A stretch of DNA of 5,280 bases, taken from positions 1 through 5,280 of the forward strand of contig JAQUOR010000131.1 in assembly GCA_028717025.1 (NCBI GenBank), given 5' to 3'. The translations under genes were made by a program, and so were the position numbers. Under the pieces are notes generated by a model. That model ran no database searches. It was not told the DNA's origin and saw only the letters and a program-made list of their open reading frames with translations. Every line of letters starts with the position of its first letter. The first letter of the stretch is position 1. This DNA comes from Candidatus Omnitrophota bacterium (GTDB lineage: Bacteria; Omnitrophota; Gorgyraeia; Duberdicusellales; 4484-171). This document shows, in pieces, positions 5,204 to 5,280 of the stretch.

Positions 5204-5232
5204 ATTATTTTTATACCCACTTACTTTATCAA
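5204..5232 (-). promoter_or_regulatory. Candidate sigma-70-type promoter for the cluster
   Basis: On the minus strand TTGATA (5232-5227) and AATAAT (5209-5204) are separated by 17 nt; each hexamer differs from consensus at one position. Transcription would start near 5197 and leave an untranslated leader of about 185 nt before radical SAM enzyme 1. The region is AT-rich, so a chance match is quite possible. Confidence 0.4.
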
Positions 5233-5280
5233 AAAATGTAAGCATAGACAAGACTATTTTATTCATTGTATAAAGAATGC

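Noticed and set aside
5153..5280. Minus-strand frame M-N-K-I-V-L-S-M-L-T-F-F, 37 codons from 5266, also open to the right edge
   Set aside because: There is no ribosome binding site and no recognisable domain, and the candidate promoter lies inside it. It could be the tail of an upstream gene but cannot be supported.

Overview
The window is a compact, all-minus-strand gene cluster from an AT-rich bacterium. Genes run right to left, are separated by about 50 bases or fewer, and several overlap. It reads as a RiPP-type (ribosomally made, post-translationally modified peptide) locus joined to carbohydrate-type genes. Multiple radical SAM genes around a PqqD-like gene, with AT-rich lysine-heavy coding, would suit an uncultured lineage such as Omnitrophota. 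That placement is only a guess, because no taxonomic marker is present.

Layout in transcription order. 5280-5014: a candidate promoter and a leader region with an unusual GC-richer block. 5013-4012: radical SAM/SPASM enzyme 1. 4028-3909: a 39-residue lysine-rich peptide, overlapping the end of enzyme 1 by 17 nt. It carries Y-x2-P-x-L-x3-G, the motif of lasso-type leader peptides that PqqD-like domains bind. 3871-2867: radical SAM enzyme 2, with a C-terminal auxiliary-cluster domain. 2835-2563: a stand-alone PqqD-like peptide-binding protein. 2566-1313: a MiaB/RimO-like radical SAM methylthiotransferase homologue without the usual TRAM domain, overlapping the PqqD gene by 4 nt. 1264-413: an NAD-dependent epimerase/dehydratase. 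402-115: the N-terminal third of another radical SAM protein. 68-1: the start of a family 2 glycosyltransferase that leaves the window.

Working model (inference): the small peptide is the substrate. The PqqD-like protein binds its leader motif and presents it to one or more of the three full-length radical SAM enzymes. The epimerase and glycosyltransferase may add a sugar, or may belong to a neighbouring polysaccharide locus. No lasso cyclase (asparagine-synthetase-like) or transglutaminase-like leader protease is visible, so this does not look like a standard lasso cluster.

The main puzzle is that the peptide stops 10 residues after its leader motif and has almost no core. A -1 frame change in a short A run would add 17 residues and end exactly on the start codon of the next radical SAM gene (TGATG).
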